From assembly GCA_023664305.1 (NCBI GenBank), contig JAMPFT010000003.1:62001-126000 (forward strand): a stretch of DNA of 64,000 bases, in the 5' to 3' direction. Source of the stretch: a bacterium. Lineage in GTDB: Bacteria > Bacillota > Clostridia > Lachnospirales > Lachnospiraceae. The notes below the pieces were generated by a model. It searched no databases. It was not told where the DNA came from and saw nothing but the letters and a program-made list of their open reading frames with translations. This document shows positions 36,827 to 44,633 of the stretch, one piece after another; within the stretch, counting starts at the first letter, position 1, and each line of letters begins with the position of its first letter. The position numbers were made by a program, and so were the translations under genes.

Positions 36827-37515
36827 CTGTGCGGGATCTGACAAAACAATATAAGGACAAAAAAGCGGTGGATAAGGTGTCTCTGCGGCTGTGTACAGGG
36901 ATCAACGGCCTGCTGGGGGCTAACGGCGCGGGCAAAACTACCCTTATGCGGATGCTCTGCGGCATTTTAAAACCGACGGCGGGAACCGTCGCCCTGGACG
37001 GGATAGACGTCTCCAGCGAGGACTACCGCGCGGCGCTGGGCTATCTGCCCCAGGACTTCGGCTATTATCCCGACTTTACCGGGCTTGACTTCCTGCTGTA
37101 CCTTGCGGCGTTAAAAGGAATGTCCCGCTCCCACGCAAAGCGGAAGGCGGCGGAGCTGCTGGAGCTTGTCTCCCTGCAGGATGCGGGGAAAAAGAAGATC
37201 AAAACCTACTCCGGCGGCATGAAGCAGCGTCTGGGAATCGCCCAGGCCCTGCTGAACGACCCTCTCCTGCTCATTGTGGACGAGCCCACGGCGGGCCTTG
37301 ACCCAAAGGAGCGGGTACGGTTCCGCAGGCTGATCGCCGATCTGGGACGGGATACCATCGTGCTGCTATCCACCCATATCGTGTCCGATGTGGAAAAAAT
37401 CGCCGATCATATGCTGATGATGTCGGACGGAAGGATTATTTTGGACGAGCCCTGGGACAAGGAACGCACCGACCTGGAGCAACTATATATGGAAGAATTT
37501 GAGGATGCAGTTTAA
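36718..37515 (+). CDS. ABC transporter ATP-binding protein with repeated N-terminus
   Basis: A 265-residue ATPase of ABC-2 type: Walker A GANGAGKTT, Q loop YLPQDFGYYPDFTG, signature YSGGMKQRLGIAQALL, Walker B LLIVDEPTAGLDP and H-loop STHIVSDVE. The first 33 residues are three copies of MELT-x-RN-GG-AA made by the 33-bp repeat. The ATGs at 36718, 36751 and 36784 each have their own GGAGGA, so translation may start at three places. The fold itself begins at IELTVRDLTKQY (about residue 34). It works with the permease that follows. Confidence 0.92.
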   Translation: MELTVRNGGAAMELTDRNGGAAMELTDRNRGTAIELTVRDLTKQYKDKKAVDKVSLRLCTGINGLLGANGAGKTTLMRMLCGILKPTAGTVALDGIDVSSEDYRAALGYLPQDFGYYPDFTGLDFLLYLAALKGMSRSHAKRKAAELLELVSLQDAGKKKIKTYSGGMKQRLGIAQALLNDPLLLIVDEPTAGLDPKERVRFRRLIADLGRDTIVLLSTHIVSDVEKIADHMLMMSDGRIILDEPWDKERTDLEQLYMEEFEDAV

Positions 37516-37555
37516 ACATAAGTTTTCATAAAGCAGAATCGAAAGGGTGCTTCTA

Positions 37556-37699
37556 TTGTCAAGTATTATTGAATTGATGTCCGCTGAAGCGGACAAGGGG
37601 TATAAGTTTGGAAGTAAACTTCCAAATATTAAATTGATGTCCGCTAAAGCGGACAAGGGGTATAAGCATGAAAAACTTCGGGACATTGTTTTGCTATGA
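37556..37699 (+). CDS. Possible mini-ORF with two 20-residue repeats
   Basis: A TTG with AAAGGGTG six bases upstream opens a 47-residue frame containing ELMSAEADKGYKFG and, 20 residues later, KLMSAKADKGYKHE. The frame overlaps the permease start and ends at 37699. The same motif occurs before the membrane protein gene (EFMPAETDMGCKC). It may be a leader peptide or a chance product of a DNA repeat. Confidence 0.35.
   Translation: MSSIIELMSAEADKGYKFGSKLPNIKLMSAKADKGYKHEKLRDIVLL
37567..37666 (+). repeat. 40-bp direct repeat with hairpin and ribosome site before the permease
   Basis: Copies at 37567-37606 and 37627-37666 (two differences, 60-base period) each hold a stem GTCCGCT/AGCGGAC and AAGGGGTATAAG. 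The 20-base spacer is itself a palindrome (TTTGGAAGT, AA, ACTTCCAAA). The second copy ends one base before the permease ATG. Confidence 0.92.
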
Positions 37700-38891
37700 G
37701 ATGAAAAAACTGCTGAAACGGAAATTGAACTGGGTGACAATTCTGGCACTGACCGGATTCTGCGTTCTGGGAATCGTCCAAAGCGGCGCTGTCTACCCGG
37801 GATTCCTCGTTTCCCTTTTTGACGAAAGCGGAAACGAAACCGAGAGCCGAATCATCTCCGGCGAGGAGATATACGCTACCTGGCGGGAAACCGCGGGCAG
37901 TCTGGACGGCCGGGTGATGGACGATGCGTTTTTCCAGGAGCTGCGGGAGAACCTGTCGGATTTGGAGGACAGCAATTTAAGCATGCATTTCTGGACGGAG
38001 GACGCGACTTATCACGGCGCATACAACATCATAAAGGGCCTCTTTGCGGAGCCGCTTGATGTGACGGCGGAGGAATTTTATGACGCCCAATGGGAGCAGA
38101 CCCACTATACCTGCGAGACTTTCGGACGCACCGAACAGTCCGGGGGAATCCTTTCCCCGGCGGAGATTGATTATTGGATGGAGCAGGCGGCAAAAATCGA
38201 GCGCCCCTTCGTCTATCGCGACGCCTGGCGTGGCGTCACCGCCCTGATGGACTACTTTCCCGTCCCCTTGGGCCTGCTGCCCGTGGTGGGCGCAATCTGC
38301 GTCTGCGCCGTTTTTTCCGAGGACCGTCGGACGAGGGTGGACGCGCTGGTCTTTACCAGCCGGAAGTGCCGCGTTCCGCTGTATCTGGCAAAAATTCTGG
38401 CAGGAGCCGTCATGGCGGCGCTGGCCGGACTGGTCATCGTGACAGGCATTACCGCAGCTTTCCTTGCCGTCTGGGGAACCCACGGCCTGAATGCCCTCTA
38501 CCAGATGTACGATATCGCCAGTCCCCGGCCCGTTACAATTTGGCAGATTCTGCTGCCCATGCTGGCCCTGTTGGTCCTATACACGCTGTTTTGCGGCTGT
38601 ATATCCATGCTGGTGTCCGCCCTGACGCGCAGCTCCCTCGCTGCCCTCGCCGTGCCGGTGCTGCTGGCGCAGGCGCTGGACCGCTGGCACTCGCCCTCCT
38701 ACGGCTGGGCGGGCTACCTTCCCGACAACCTGATCGGCTGGAACGGGATTCTCAACCTGGAGCCGGTAAACTTTTTCGGCGCACATCTGACCAACCTCCG
38801 GTTCGGGCCGCTGCTGTACTTGGCCCTTACCGCGCTGCTGCTGGCTCTCTGCTGGCCGGGCTGGAGACGGAGCGCGGTGGGAAAGGGATAA
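37668..38891 (+). CDS. ABC-2 type permease
   Basis: The 407-residue protein has one N-terminal membrane helix (about 17-38), an extracytoplasmic domain of about 150 residues and five to six further helices (from about 195). This is the usual ABC-2 permease plan. It follows the ATPase, and AAGGGGTATAAGC precedes the ATG. The substrate is unknown. Confidence 0.88.
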   Translation: MKNFGTLFCYEMKKLLKRKLNWVTILALTGFCVLGIVQSGAVYPGFLVSLFDESGNETESRIISGEEIYATWRETAGSLDGRVMDDAFFQELRENLSDLEDSNLSMHFWTEDATYHGAYNIIKGLFAEPLDVTAEEFYDAQWEQTHYTCETFGRTEQSGGILSPAEIDYWMEQAAKIERPFVYRDAWRGVTALMDYFPVPLGLLPVVGAICVCAVFSEDRRTRVDALVFTSRKCRVPLYLAKILAGAVMAALAGLVIVTGITAAFLAVWGTHGLNALYQMYDIASPRPVTIWQILLPMLALLVLYTLFCGCISMLVSALTRSSLAALAVPVLLAQALDRWHSPSYGWAGYLPDNLIGWNGILNLEPVNFFGAHLTNLRFGPLLYLALTALLLALCWPGWRRSAVGKG

Positions 38892-38914
38892 AAAAGCGTC
38901 CTATCGGACGCTTT
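38891..38914. terminator. Bidirectional terminator between convergent genes
   Basis: Stem AAAGCGTCC/GGACGCTTT with a four-base loop. On the minus strand six T follow, so it ends the 38919 gene; it also lies right after the permease stop. Confidence 0.8.
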
Positions 38915-38918
38915 GCAA

Positions 38919-39392
38919 TTATCGCAGTTTAGTCAAAATTTGGTGCAGTCGATCCATATCCTCACTGCGGAATAGCTTTTCATCCACGCAAAAGCGTTTT
39001 GACAAAAAGGAGATTTCGATTACCTTCTTTTTGGAGAAGAACAGGCGCAGCCCCTGGATGATGCACAGGATTGCGGCGGCGTTTACAAACCAGGAGGTCC
39101 AGTCGGTATCCAGGAAAAAGAGATAATCCCCTATTTTCCCGGCGACCGTGTTAAACACTTCCAGAATACATGCGAGCCCGATAAACTGCAGCAGCTTTTT
39201 CGGGGAGCGCTTCCGCAGGCTCCCCAGCCCCATATATTCCTTTATGCTGCAAGTACCCCTGCCGCCTTTCACCGGGCGAAATTCTTTGTTTACCAGATAG
39301 TAAAAATCCCCCTCTATAACAAAATCCGTCTCCGTAACATGAATGCGGCACTGTTTCTTTTCATCGATACTGTCAATCTGTAGCAATTCCAT
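38919..39392 (-). CDS. bPH-like membrane protein, cassette copy A
   Basis: The 157-residue protein has a beta-rich N-terminal half, two membrane helices (about 65-85 and 95-115) and a C-terminal piece (KKKVIEISFLSKRFCVDEKLF) that looks like the last strand and helix of a bacterial PH-like domain split by the helices. AAGGGTGCAGTT precedes the ATG. It lies 18 bases after the zinc-ribbon gene. The copy at 42313 is almost identical. Function unknown. Confidence 0.7.
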   Translation of the reverse strand: MELLQIDSIDEKKQCRIHVTETDFVIEGDFYYLVNKEFRPVKGGRGTCSIKEYMGLGSLRKRSPKKLLQFIGLACILEVFNTVAGKIGDYLFFLDTDWTSWFVNAAAILCIIQGLRLFFSKKKVIEISFLSKRFCVDEKLFRSEDMDRLHQILTKLR

Positions 39393-39410
39393 AACTGCAC
39401 CCTTTGCACA

Positions 39411-40739
39411 CTATAGCCCCAAAATTTTCTTTTTCATGGCATCGTATTCTTCCTGGGAAATCAGACCTTCCTTTAACAGATCGGCGTATTTCCGCAAATC
39501 GTCCGGCACGCTGTTTTGTGCCGCGGCTGCGGGCTGCACAGGCGCTTCCAGGACAGAGGCTTTTGAAGCGGATTCCTCCGCTAAATCCTTTGCCCGTCTC
39601 AGCTGCTTTTGGAAATCGTCAATTTCCGCCTTGGCGTAGTAGGATACATTGAACGCGATACAGCCTCCGGCGTATTCAATTCGAAATAATGTTTTTCGCT
39701 TCGATAAATATTTGCTTAGTACGATAATATCATAAATCATCAAACCAAACAGAGAAAACACAACATATACATGTATGGATGCCGTAGACAAATGTTTCTT
39801 GAGAGCATTTGATACCGAACGATCTATTTTATTTTTAAAATTACTGTCCGTTTGGTATAGTAATATAAATTCATCCGATGATGAAAAAGTTTGAGATAAA
39901 CGAACGCTTATAAACGAGGCTCCGGAACCTGCAGCCGGTAAATGACGGTTAGGGGATATGTAAAGAGTGAGTGTGTTGTCATGAATCGAATATCCTCTTT
40001 GCGCAGCCTGATCATAAGCGATATTAGACATAAATATACCAATAGATTCATCATATGCGGACAAATAATCCCTATGAGAGCGTTCAAAATCTTCGAGTGA
40101 TTGTATTCCCTCAACGGCAAATCCCAAAAGAAGGAGAATAAAAACCAATATGACAGTTATCAAAATACTTAGATATCTATGATATATAAATCCGCTCCCG
40201 GTGATATCCTTGATATCAACCGTGCGCTCCTCATTTGTCTTAACCAGAGTTTTTCCCTCTCCGCTAAGGCAGCTTCCGCGAAAATAAACTCTTTTATCGG
40301 TAATAACGGAAAAGCCCTCGCTGAAGCTCCCGTTGATCAGATAGTTCATAATATACCCGTTCCCCAGAGAGGAAACAAATTTTTCGTCTCTGCTTATAAA
40401 ATACTGCGCAAGCTTTTGGATCTCTTTGTCGGATAAGGTCTGCTGCTCGACCTCCTGCGTGTCCCGGTTCTTCTTTTTGCGCCAAAGCTTGAGGCACACG
40501 GTAAGAACAACGATAAATAAGAGCAGAGGAATTGCTATCGCTGAAAAAACCGGAACTACGATACTCAAAATCACGATTACCACAACGGCTAAAGCACAAA
40601 AAGTAATCTCCTTTGAAAGTACCGGTTTCGTGAAGTTTTTCGCGCCTTGAGATCCCGACACGCCGGATACTTCTGCCCCACAGTCAGGACAGAATTTGTC
40701 CCCCTTCTTAACTTCTGTGCCACACTTTTCACATTTCAT
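39411..40739 (-). CDS. Zinc-ribbon/bPH-like/SHOCT membrane protein, cassette copy A
   Basis: The 442-residue protein starts with a zinc ribbon (CEKCGTEVKKGDKFCPDCG, four Cys), then a hydrophobic region (about 45-85), a bPH-like domain (about 100-185, VITDKRVYFRG), a membrane helix (about 190-210), a loop of about 115 residues, a second helix, the strand-helix end of the bPH-like domain (LFRIEYAGGCIAFNVSYYAKAEIDDF) and a C-terminal SHOCT motif (YADLLKEGLISQEEYDAMKKK). GAAGGAGAAAAGAC precedes the ATG. Flanks match copy B almost exactly, but the inter-helix loop does not. Confidence 0.78.
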   Translation of the reverse strand: MKCEKCGTEVKKGDKFCPDCGAEVSGVSGSQGAKNFTKPVLSKEITFCALAVVVIVILSIVVPVFSAIAIPLLLFIVVLTVCLKLWRKKKNRDTQEVEQQTLSDKEIQKLAQYFISRDEKFVSSLGNGYIMNYLINGSFSEGFSVITDKRVYFRGSCLSGEGKTLVKTNEERTVDIKDITGSGFIYHRYLSILITVILVFILLLLGFAVEGIQSLEDFERSHRDYLSAYDESIGIFMSNIAYDQAAQRGYSIHDNTLTLYISPNRHLPAAGSGASFISVRLSQTFSSSDEFILLYQTDSNFKNKIDRSVSNALKKHLSTASIHVYVVFSLFGLMIYDIIVLSKYLSKRKTLFRIEYAGGCIAFNVSYYAKAEIDDFQKQLRRAKDLAEESASKASVLEAPVQPAAAAQNSVPDDLRKYADLLKEGLISQEEYDAMKKKILGL

Positions 40740-40808
40740 GTCTTTTCTCCTTCATGTTATATTTTTCGCGCAGCAAAGGATGCTTCCTGTTTCCTCTCCC
40801 GCTTTTAC

Positions 40809-40836
40809 AGTTTACGTCCCCCCGTCTTTATGTCAA
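40809..40836 (-). promoter_or_regulatory. Promoter of zinc-ribbon gene, copy A
   Basis: TTGACA, 16-base GC-rich spacer, TAAACT. A 43-base block including it is conserved in copy B at 44426-44468. Confidence 0.5.
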
Positions 40837-40870
40837 CGGAAAAATGTTTATGCGCTTATTTTTTCATGCC

Positions 40871-40899
40871 TTGAAATAAGCACTAAAATATAGTACGAT
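40871..40899 (+). promoter_or_regulatory. Promoter of the mini-ORF/MNT locus
   Basis: TTGAAA, 17-base spacer, TACGAT, 20 bases before the ATG at 40920. It is divergent from the zinc-ribbon promoter. Confidence 0.5.
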
Positions 40900-40919
40900 A
40901 TATTAAAGTGGAGACTTAT

Positions 40920-41066
40920 ATGAGACGCGCTATGAAAAAATATAGTTTCCGGAATTTCAAGTTAAACTTGACGGGGATGCTGCAAAGGCGTAGTATACCA
41001 AATCAGAGAGATGGAGCTGTAATTGTAGCCACCGCCGAAACTTCAAAGAAGGGACAGACAAAATGA
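40920..41066 (+). CDS. Possible 48-residue protein coupled to mntA-like gene
   Basis: An ATG with GTGGAGACTTAT upstream opens a basic 48-residue frame (MRRAMKKYSFRNFKLNLTG..., ending TSKKGQTK) whose stop overlaps the MNT start as ATGA. I do not recognise the family. The coupling and the promoter upstream suggest that it is translated. Confidence 0.4.
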   Translation: MRRAMKKYSFRNFKLNLTGMLQRRSIPNQRDGAVIVATAETSKKGQTK

Positions 41067-41365
41067 ATAGTAGCGTATTTACAATTAAGGATATTGAAAA
41101 TTTAGTACAACCCATCGCTAAAAAATATAAAGTGAAAGCAATCTATTTGTTTGGTTCTTATGCCAGAGGGGAAGCAGATGAACGCAGTGATTTAGACTTT
41201 CTTGTGTACGGCGGGGAAAATTTTAAACTTACGATGATTTTTTCACTTGCTGAGGAGTTGAGGATGATTTTGAAAAAAAATGTTGACGTATTTGAGATAA
41301 ATGAAATCAACCGGGACAGTGATTTTTATAATGCAGTTATGAGAGAAAGGCTGTTGATAGCATGA
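41063..41365 (+). CDS. MNT-type minimal nucleotidyltransferase (MntA-like antitoxin)
   Basis: A 100-residue nucleotidyltransferase with FGSYARGEADERSDLDFLV, the GSxxRG and DxD motifs of the pol-beta fold. In MNT/HEPN systems this protein AMPylates and neutralises the HEPN RNase. The partner gene overlaps its stop (ATGA) but is truncated. AAGAAGGGACAGACAAA precedes the ATG. The locus is AT-rich. Confidence 0.88.
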   Translation: MNSSVFTIKDIENLVQPIAKKYKVKAIYLFGSYARGEADERSDLDFLVYGGENFKLTMIFSLAEELRMILKKNVDVFEINEINRDSDFYNAVMRERLLIA

Positions 41366-41508
41366 AATATTCAGATGAGCAGAGAATTAAAAGGATTTAC
41401 GAGAATGCCATAAAGCTGCATGAGTATATTGTTAATAAAAAATTATGCTTGACACCTAACACCCGTATACCCTATACTGTAAAAAAGAAATGGGTTTTTG
41501 CCAAGTAA
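41362..41508 (+). pseudogene. Truncated HEPN toxin gene
   Basis: The frame begins like a HEPN protein (MKYSDEQRIKRIYENAIKLH) but diverges after about 28 residues and stops at 48, without the RxxxxxH catalytic motif. At the breakpoint (41449-41478) lies a promoter-like TTGACA, 18 bases, TATACT, so foreign DNA appears to have replaced the rest of the gene. Confidence 0.7.
41449..41478 (+). promoter_or_regulatory. Promoter-like sequence at HEPN breakpoint
   Basis: Perfect TTGACA, 18-base spacer, TATACT. No intact gene follows on this strand; it points into the antisense of the gene at 41513. Confidence 0.35.
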
Positions 41509-41512
41509 AATC

Positions 41513-42052
41513 TTATGATTCGAAAGGGTTGCTCGTTTCTTTTTTTATGTCCATGACATCATAAAGATACATTTTCCCGTCTGCATCATGTCTTATCAGC
41601 ATAGAAGCGTGGAATACATTATACCGCTCCACTTCCCCGTTTTCATCATAAACGGGCAGCGCAAAGCGGGAATTGTACCGGTACCAGCCATTTGCGGCGT
41701 TCCTGATATGCTTTTCCCCGGAATTTTCTCTGAAATGCTTTCCCGTTGCAATCTCCAGCATTTCCGGTATGCCCTGTGATGCGTTTGCCTTCGCTTTCGC
41801 ATTTGCCCCTTTCAGCGAATATGTATACCGTGAACCTGTATATTCGTCCGGCAGTTCTTTCCCAATATACACAATGTCCTTTGTGTCAGCGATTTCGTAA
41901 AGTTCGCCCACATAAGTTTCAAGGTAATTCTTTACATCATCCCATTTCACTGACCGTTTCCCCTTGAATATAATATCGTTAATCAGCACAATCTTATTTC
42001 CTTTTAAGTCAGTGATTATATTTACATTCCTATCCAAAACCGTTCCCTCCAT
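41513..42052 (-). CDS. Small protein resembling phage/mobile-element polyvalent-protein domain
   Basis: The 179-residue protein has a central region (LYEIADTKDIVYIGKELPDEY) and a C-terminal RYNVFHASMLIRHDADGKMYLYDV..IKKET. Ends of this type are familiar from small domains attached to phage MuF or conjugative-element proteins, where they can be toxins or immunity modules; this is memory, not a search. It has no partner gene. No strong ribosome site is visible. Confidence 0.5.
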   Translation of the reverse strand: MEGTVLDRNVNIITDLKGNKIVLINDIIFKGKRSVKWDDVKNYLETYVGELYEIADTKDIVYIGKELPDEYTGSRYTYSLKGANAKAKANASQGIPEMLEIATGKHFRENSGEKHIRNAANGWYRYNSRFALPVYDENGEVERYNVFHASMLIRHDADGKMYLYDVMDIKKETSNPFES

Positions 42053-42312
42053 CAGAATGTCTGTTTCTGTAAGAATTTGACAGCCTTTACCGAATTATAG
42101 CAAAAAAACTCCCGCCTATCAATGAAAAGCCGGCTGCTGATAAATTTTAAGGAATTTTCGTATTCTTCGCTTCACTGAATTACGGAATGACTTGTTTTTC
42201 CTGATGTACCGTCCAGCACGTTCGAGATTTTAAATCCCTCTGCATTATTAGAAAGTTTTGAAAGCTTATAGACCTATGAAAACATTGCAGTAAGAACATT
42301 ATCACATTGCAA

Positions 42313-42786
42313 TTATCGCAGTTTGGCCAGAATCCGGTGCAGTCGATCCATATCCTCACTGCAGAATAGCTTTTCATCCACGCAAAAACGTTTTGACAAA
42401 AAAGAAATTTCGATTACCTTCTTTTTGGAAAAAAACAGGCGCAGCCCCTGGATGATGCAGAGAATTGCGGCGGCGTTTACAAACCAGGAGGTCCAGTCGG
42501 TATCCAGGAAAAAGAGATAATCCCCTATTTTCCCGGCGACCGTGTTAAACACTTCCAGAATACATGCGAGCCCGATAAACTGCAGCAGCTTTTTCGGGGA
42601 GCGCTTCCGCAGGCTCCCCAGCCCCATATATTCCTTTATGCTGCAAGTACCCCTGCCGCCTTTCACAGGGCGAAATTCCTTGTTTACCAGATAGTAAAAG
42701 TCGCCCTCTATGACAAAATCCGTCTCCATAACATGAATGCGGCACTGCTTTTTTTCATCTATACTGTCAATCTGTAACAATTCCAT
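42313..42786 (-). CDS. bPH-like membrane protein, cassette copy B
   Basis: The 157-residue product differs from the protein at 38919-39392 at only a few positions (for example M for T near residue 20, C for R near 143). The near identity over the two membrane helices and the bPH-like C-terminus shows a recent duplication. The gap to the zinc-ribbon gene is 147 bases here instead of 18, because of an inserted hairpin element. Confidence 0.7.
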   Translation of the reverse strand: MELLQIDSIDEKKQCRIHVMETDFVIEGDFYYLVNKEFRPVKGGRGTCSIKEYMGLGSLRKRSPKKLLQFIGLACILEVFNTVAGKIGDYLFFLDTDWTSWFVNAAAILCIIQGLRLFFSKKKVIEISFLSKRFCVDEKLFCSEDMDRLHRILAKLR

Positions 42787-42809
42787 AACTGCACCCCTTG
42801 CGCGAGACC

Positions 42810-42939
42810 GGAAGAATGCCTGTTTTGGGCATTCTTCCGTGTGAGATTAGAATTTCTCCGCGAAACAGCCAGGCCTGAGAATCAGGCCTTTGGCTGCTGA
42901 GCGGAAATTGCCAAAGGCAATTAGAAATTCTTCTCACAC
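42810..42939. repeat. Multi-hairpin element inserted in cassette copy B
   Basis: Outer arms GTGTGAG..AGAATTTC (42839) pair with GAAATTCT..CTCACAC (42924), enclosing hairpins CAGCC/GGCTG with AGGCCTGA/TCAGGCCT and ATTGCC/GGCAAT. A separate perfect 11-bp hairpin GGAAGAATGCC lies at 42810-42838. Copy A lacks all of it. The right end supplies the last codon and stop (GTG TGA) of the zinc-ribbon gene. Confidence 0.8.
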
Positions 42940-44121
42940 TAACCCCAAAATTTTCTTTTTCATAGCGTCGTATTCTTCCTGGGAAATCAGGCCTTCCTTT
43001 AACAGATCGGCATATTTCCGCAGATCGTCCGGCACGCTGTTTTGTGCGGCGGCTGCGGGCTGCACAGGCGTTTCTATGACAGGAGCTTTCGAAGCGGATT
43101 CCTCCGCTAAATCCTTTGCCCGTCTCAGCTGCTTTTGGAAATCGTCAATTTCTGCCTTGGCGTAGTAGGATACATTGAATGCGATACAGCCTCCGGCGTA
43201 TTGGATTTGGAAGAAGGTTTTTCTCCTCATCAGGTAGTCCAGGAAGATGAGGATACAGGTGACTGCAAGGGATAAGCATAGACCCAGGATTGAGGCGATT
43301 GTGGCGACTTCTTGCCGATACTCTTCAGCCCTTTGCTGAGCCTCTTCAGCCTCTCTCTGATACTCTTTAGCATAATACTGATCGCTTTGCCTTTCAGCCG
43401 CTTGCTGATACTCTTCAGCCTTTTGCTGATATTCTTCAGCCATTTGCCGCCAGGCCTGATAATCCCTCCATGAATATCGCGTCCTGTAGCCCATTTCAGG
43501 AACCCCCGCCGCAAACACAAGAAATGCCGTTATCAGCCCCAGCAAAATACCGATATACCGCTTATAGATAAATCCGCTCCCAGTGATATCCTTGATATCA
43601 ACCGTGCGCTCTTCATTCGTCTTAACCAGAGCTTTTCCCTGTCCGCTGAAGCAGCTTCCGCGAAAATAAACTCTTTTGTTGGTAATGATGGAAAAGCCCT
43701 TGCTGAAACTCCCGTTGATCAGATAGTTCATAATATACCCGTTCCCCAGAGAAGAGATAAATTTTTCATCTCTGCTCACAAAATACTGCGCGAGCTTTTG
43801 GGTCTCTTTGTCGGATAAGGTTTGCTGCTCAACCTCCTGTGAATCCCGGTTCTTCTTTTTGCGCCAGAGCTTAAGACACACGGTGAGAACAATGGCAAAT
43901 AAGAGCAGAGGAATTGCTATCACTAAAAAAATCGGAAATACGATACTCAAAATCACGATTACTACAACGGCCAAAACCCAAAAAATAATCTTCTTTGGAA
44001 ATACCGGTTTCGTGGAGCTTTTCGCGCCTTGAGATTCCGACGCGCCGGATACCTCTGCCCCACAGTCAGGACAGAATTTGTCTCCCTTCTTAACTTCTGT
44101 GCCGCACTTTTCACATTTCAT
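42934..44121 (-). CDS. Zinc-ribbon/bPH-like/SHOCT membrane protein, cassette copy B
   Basis: The 395-residue paralogue of 39411-40739 has the same zinc ribbon, hydrophobic region, bPH-like domain, two helices and SHOCT tail at high identity. The segment between the helices is wholly different: about 70 residues of Glu/Gln/Tyr-rich coiled coil with AEEYQQ-like repeats. GGAGGAAAAGAC precedes the ATG. The last codon and stop come from the inserted hairpin element. Confidence 0.78.
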   Translation of the reverse strand: MKCEKCGTEVKKGDKFCPDCGAEVSGASESQGAKSSTKPVFPKKIIFWVLAVVVIVILSIVFPIFLVIAIPLLLFAIVLTVCLKLWRKKKNRDSQEVEQQTLSDKETQKLAQYFVSRDEKFISSLGNGYIMNYLINGSFSKGFSIITNKRVYFRGSCFSGQGKALVKTNEERTVDIKDITGSGFIYKRYIGILLGLITAFLVFAAGVPEMGYRTRYSWRDYQAWRQMAEEYQQKAEEYQQAAERQSDQYYAKEYQREAEEAQQRAEEYRQEVATIASILGLCLSLAVTCILIFLDYLMRRKTFFQIQYAGGCIAFNVSYYAKAEIDDFQKQLRRAKDLAEESASKAPVIETPVQPAAAAQNSVPDDLRKYADLLKEGLISQEEYDAMKKKILGLV

Positions 44122-44158
44122 GTCTTTTCTCCTCCAAATCTGACTTTTGTTACACTAC

Positions 44159-44362
44159 TTATAATATCGATACATCTCCCATGCGCTTATCAGCATATTC
44201 TAAAAAATCGAGAGGATAACGGCTTGCTGCTTTGTCAATTTCGCTTCCGGTAGTACGTTCGCGGCATTCCAATAATGATTCTGCTGTTTCATCATTAAAA
44301 CAGCGATTTGCCTTCCAGGCATTATAAGCATATTCGTATTTCATTTCCATACTGGTTTTCAT
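44159..44362 (-). CDS. Small hypothetical protein
   Basis: A 67-residue frame from the ATG preceded by GAAAGGATATAAATTT: MKTSMEMKYEYAYNAW, rich in Glu, Ala and Tyr. It lies between the zinc-ribbon gene of copy B and the conserved promoter block, and copy A lacks it. No family recognised. Confidence 0.5.
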   Translation of the reverse strand: MKTSMEMKYEYAYNAWKANRCFNDETAESLLECRERTTGSEIDKAASRYPLDFLEYADKRMGDVSIL

Positions 44363-44426
44363 AAATTTATATCCTTTCACTTTATATTTTTACAAGGCGG
44401 AGAATGCTTTACATTGTCTCCTCTAC

Positions 44427-44454
44427 AGTTTACGCCCCCCCGTCTTTATGTCAA
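44427..44454 (-). promoter_or_regulatory. Promoter of cassette copy B
   Basis: TTGACA, 16-base spacer, TAAACT, the same 43-base block as in copy A. Here it drives the small gene at 44362 first. Confidence 0.5.
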
Positions 44455-44526
44455 CGGAAAAATGTTTACCCGCTTCATATTTCCCGAAAATTACATGCTT
44501 AAGCGGCGGATTGCTTCTCTTTTTAG

Positions 44527-44570
44527 CGCAAAAAAGACGCATAACCGCGTTTTGCGGTTTTCATGCGCCT
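44527..44570 (-). terminator. Terminator-like hairpin
   Basis: Nested stem (GGCGCAT..AACCGC/GCGGTT..ATGCGTC) followed by six T on the minus strand, downstream of the transposase remnant. Confidence 0.65.
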
Positions 44571-44633
44571 TTTCTAATGCGTTTTATAGATATATTTCTG
44601 TTGTAATATTCAATTTCTCTGCGGATCACCCGA

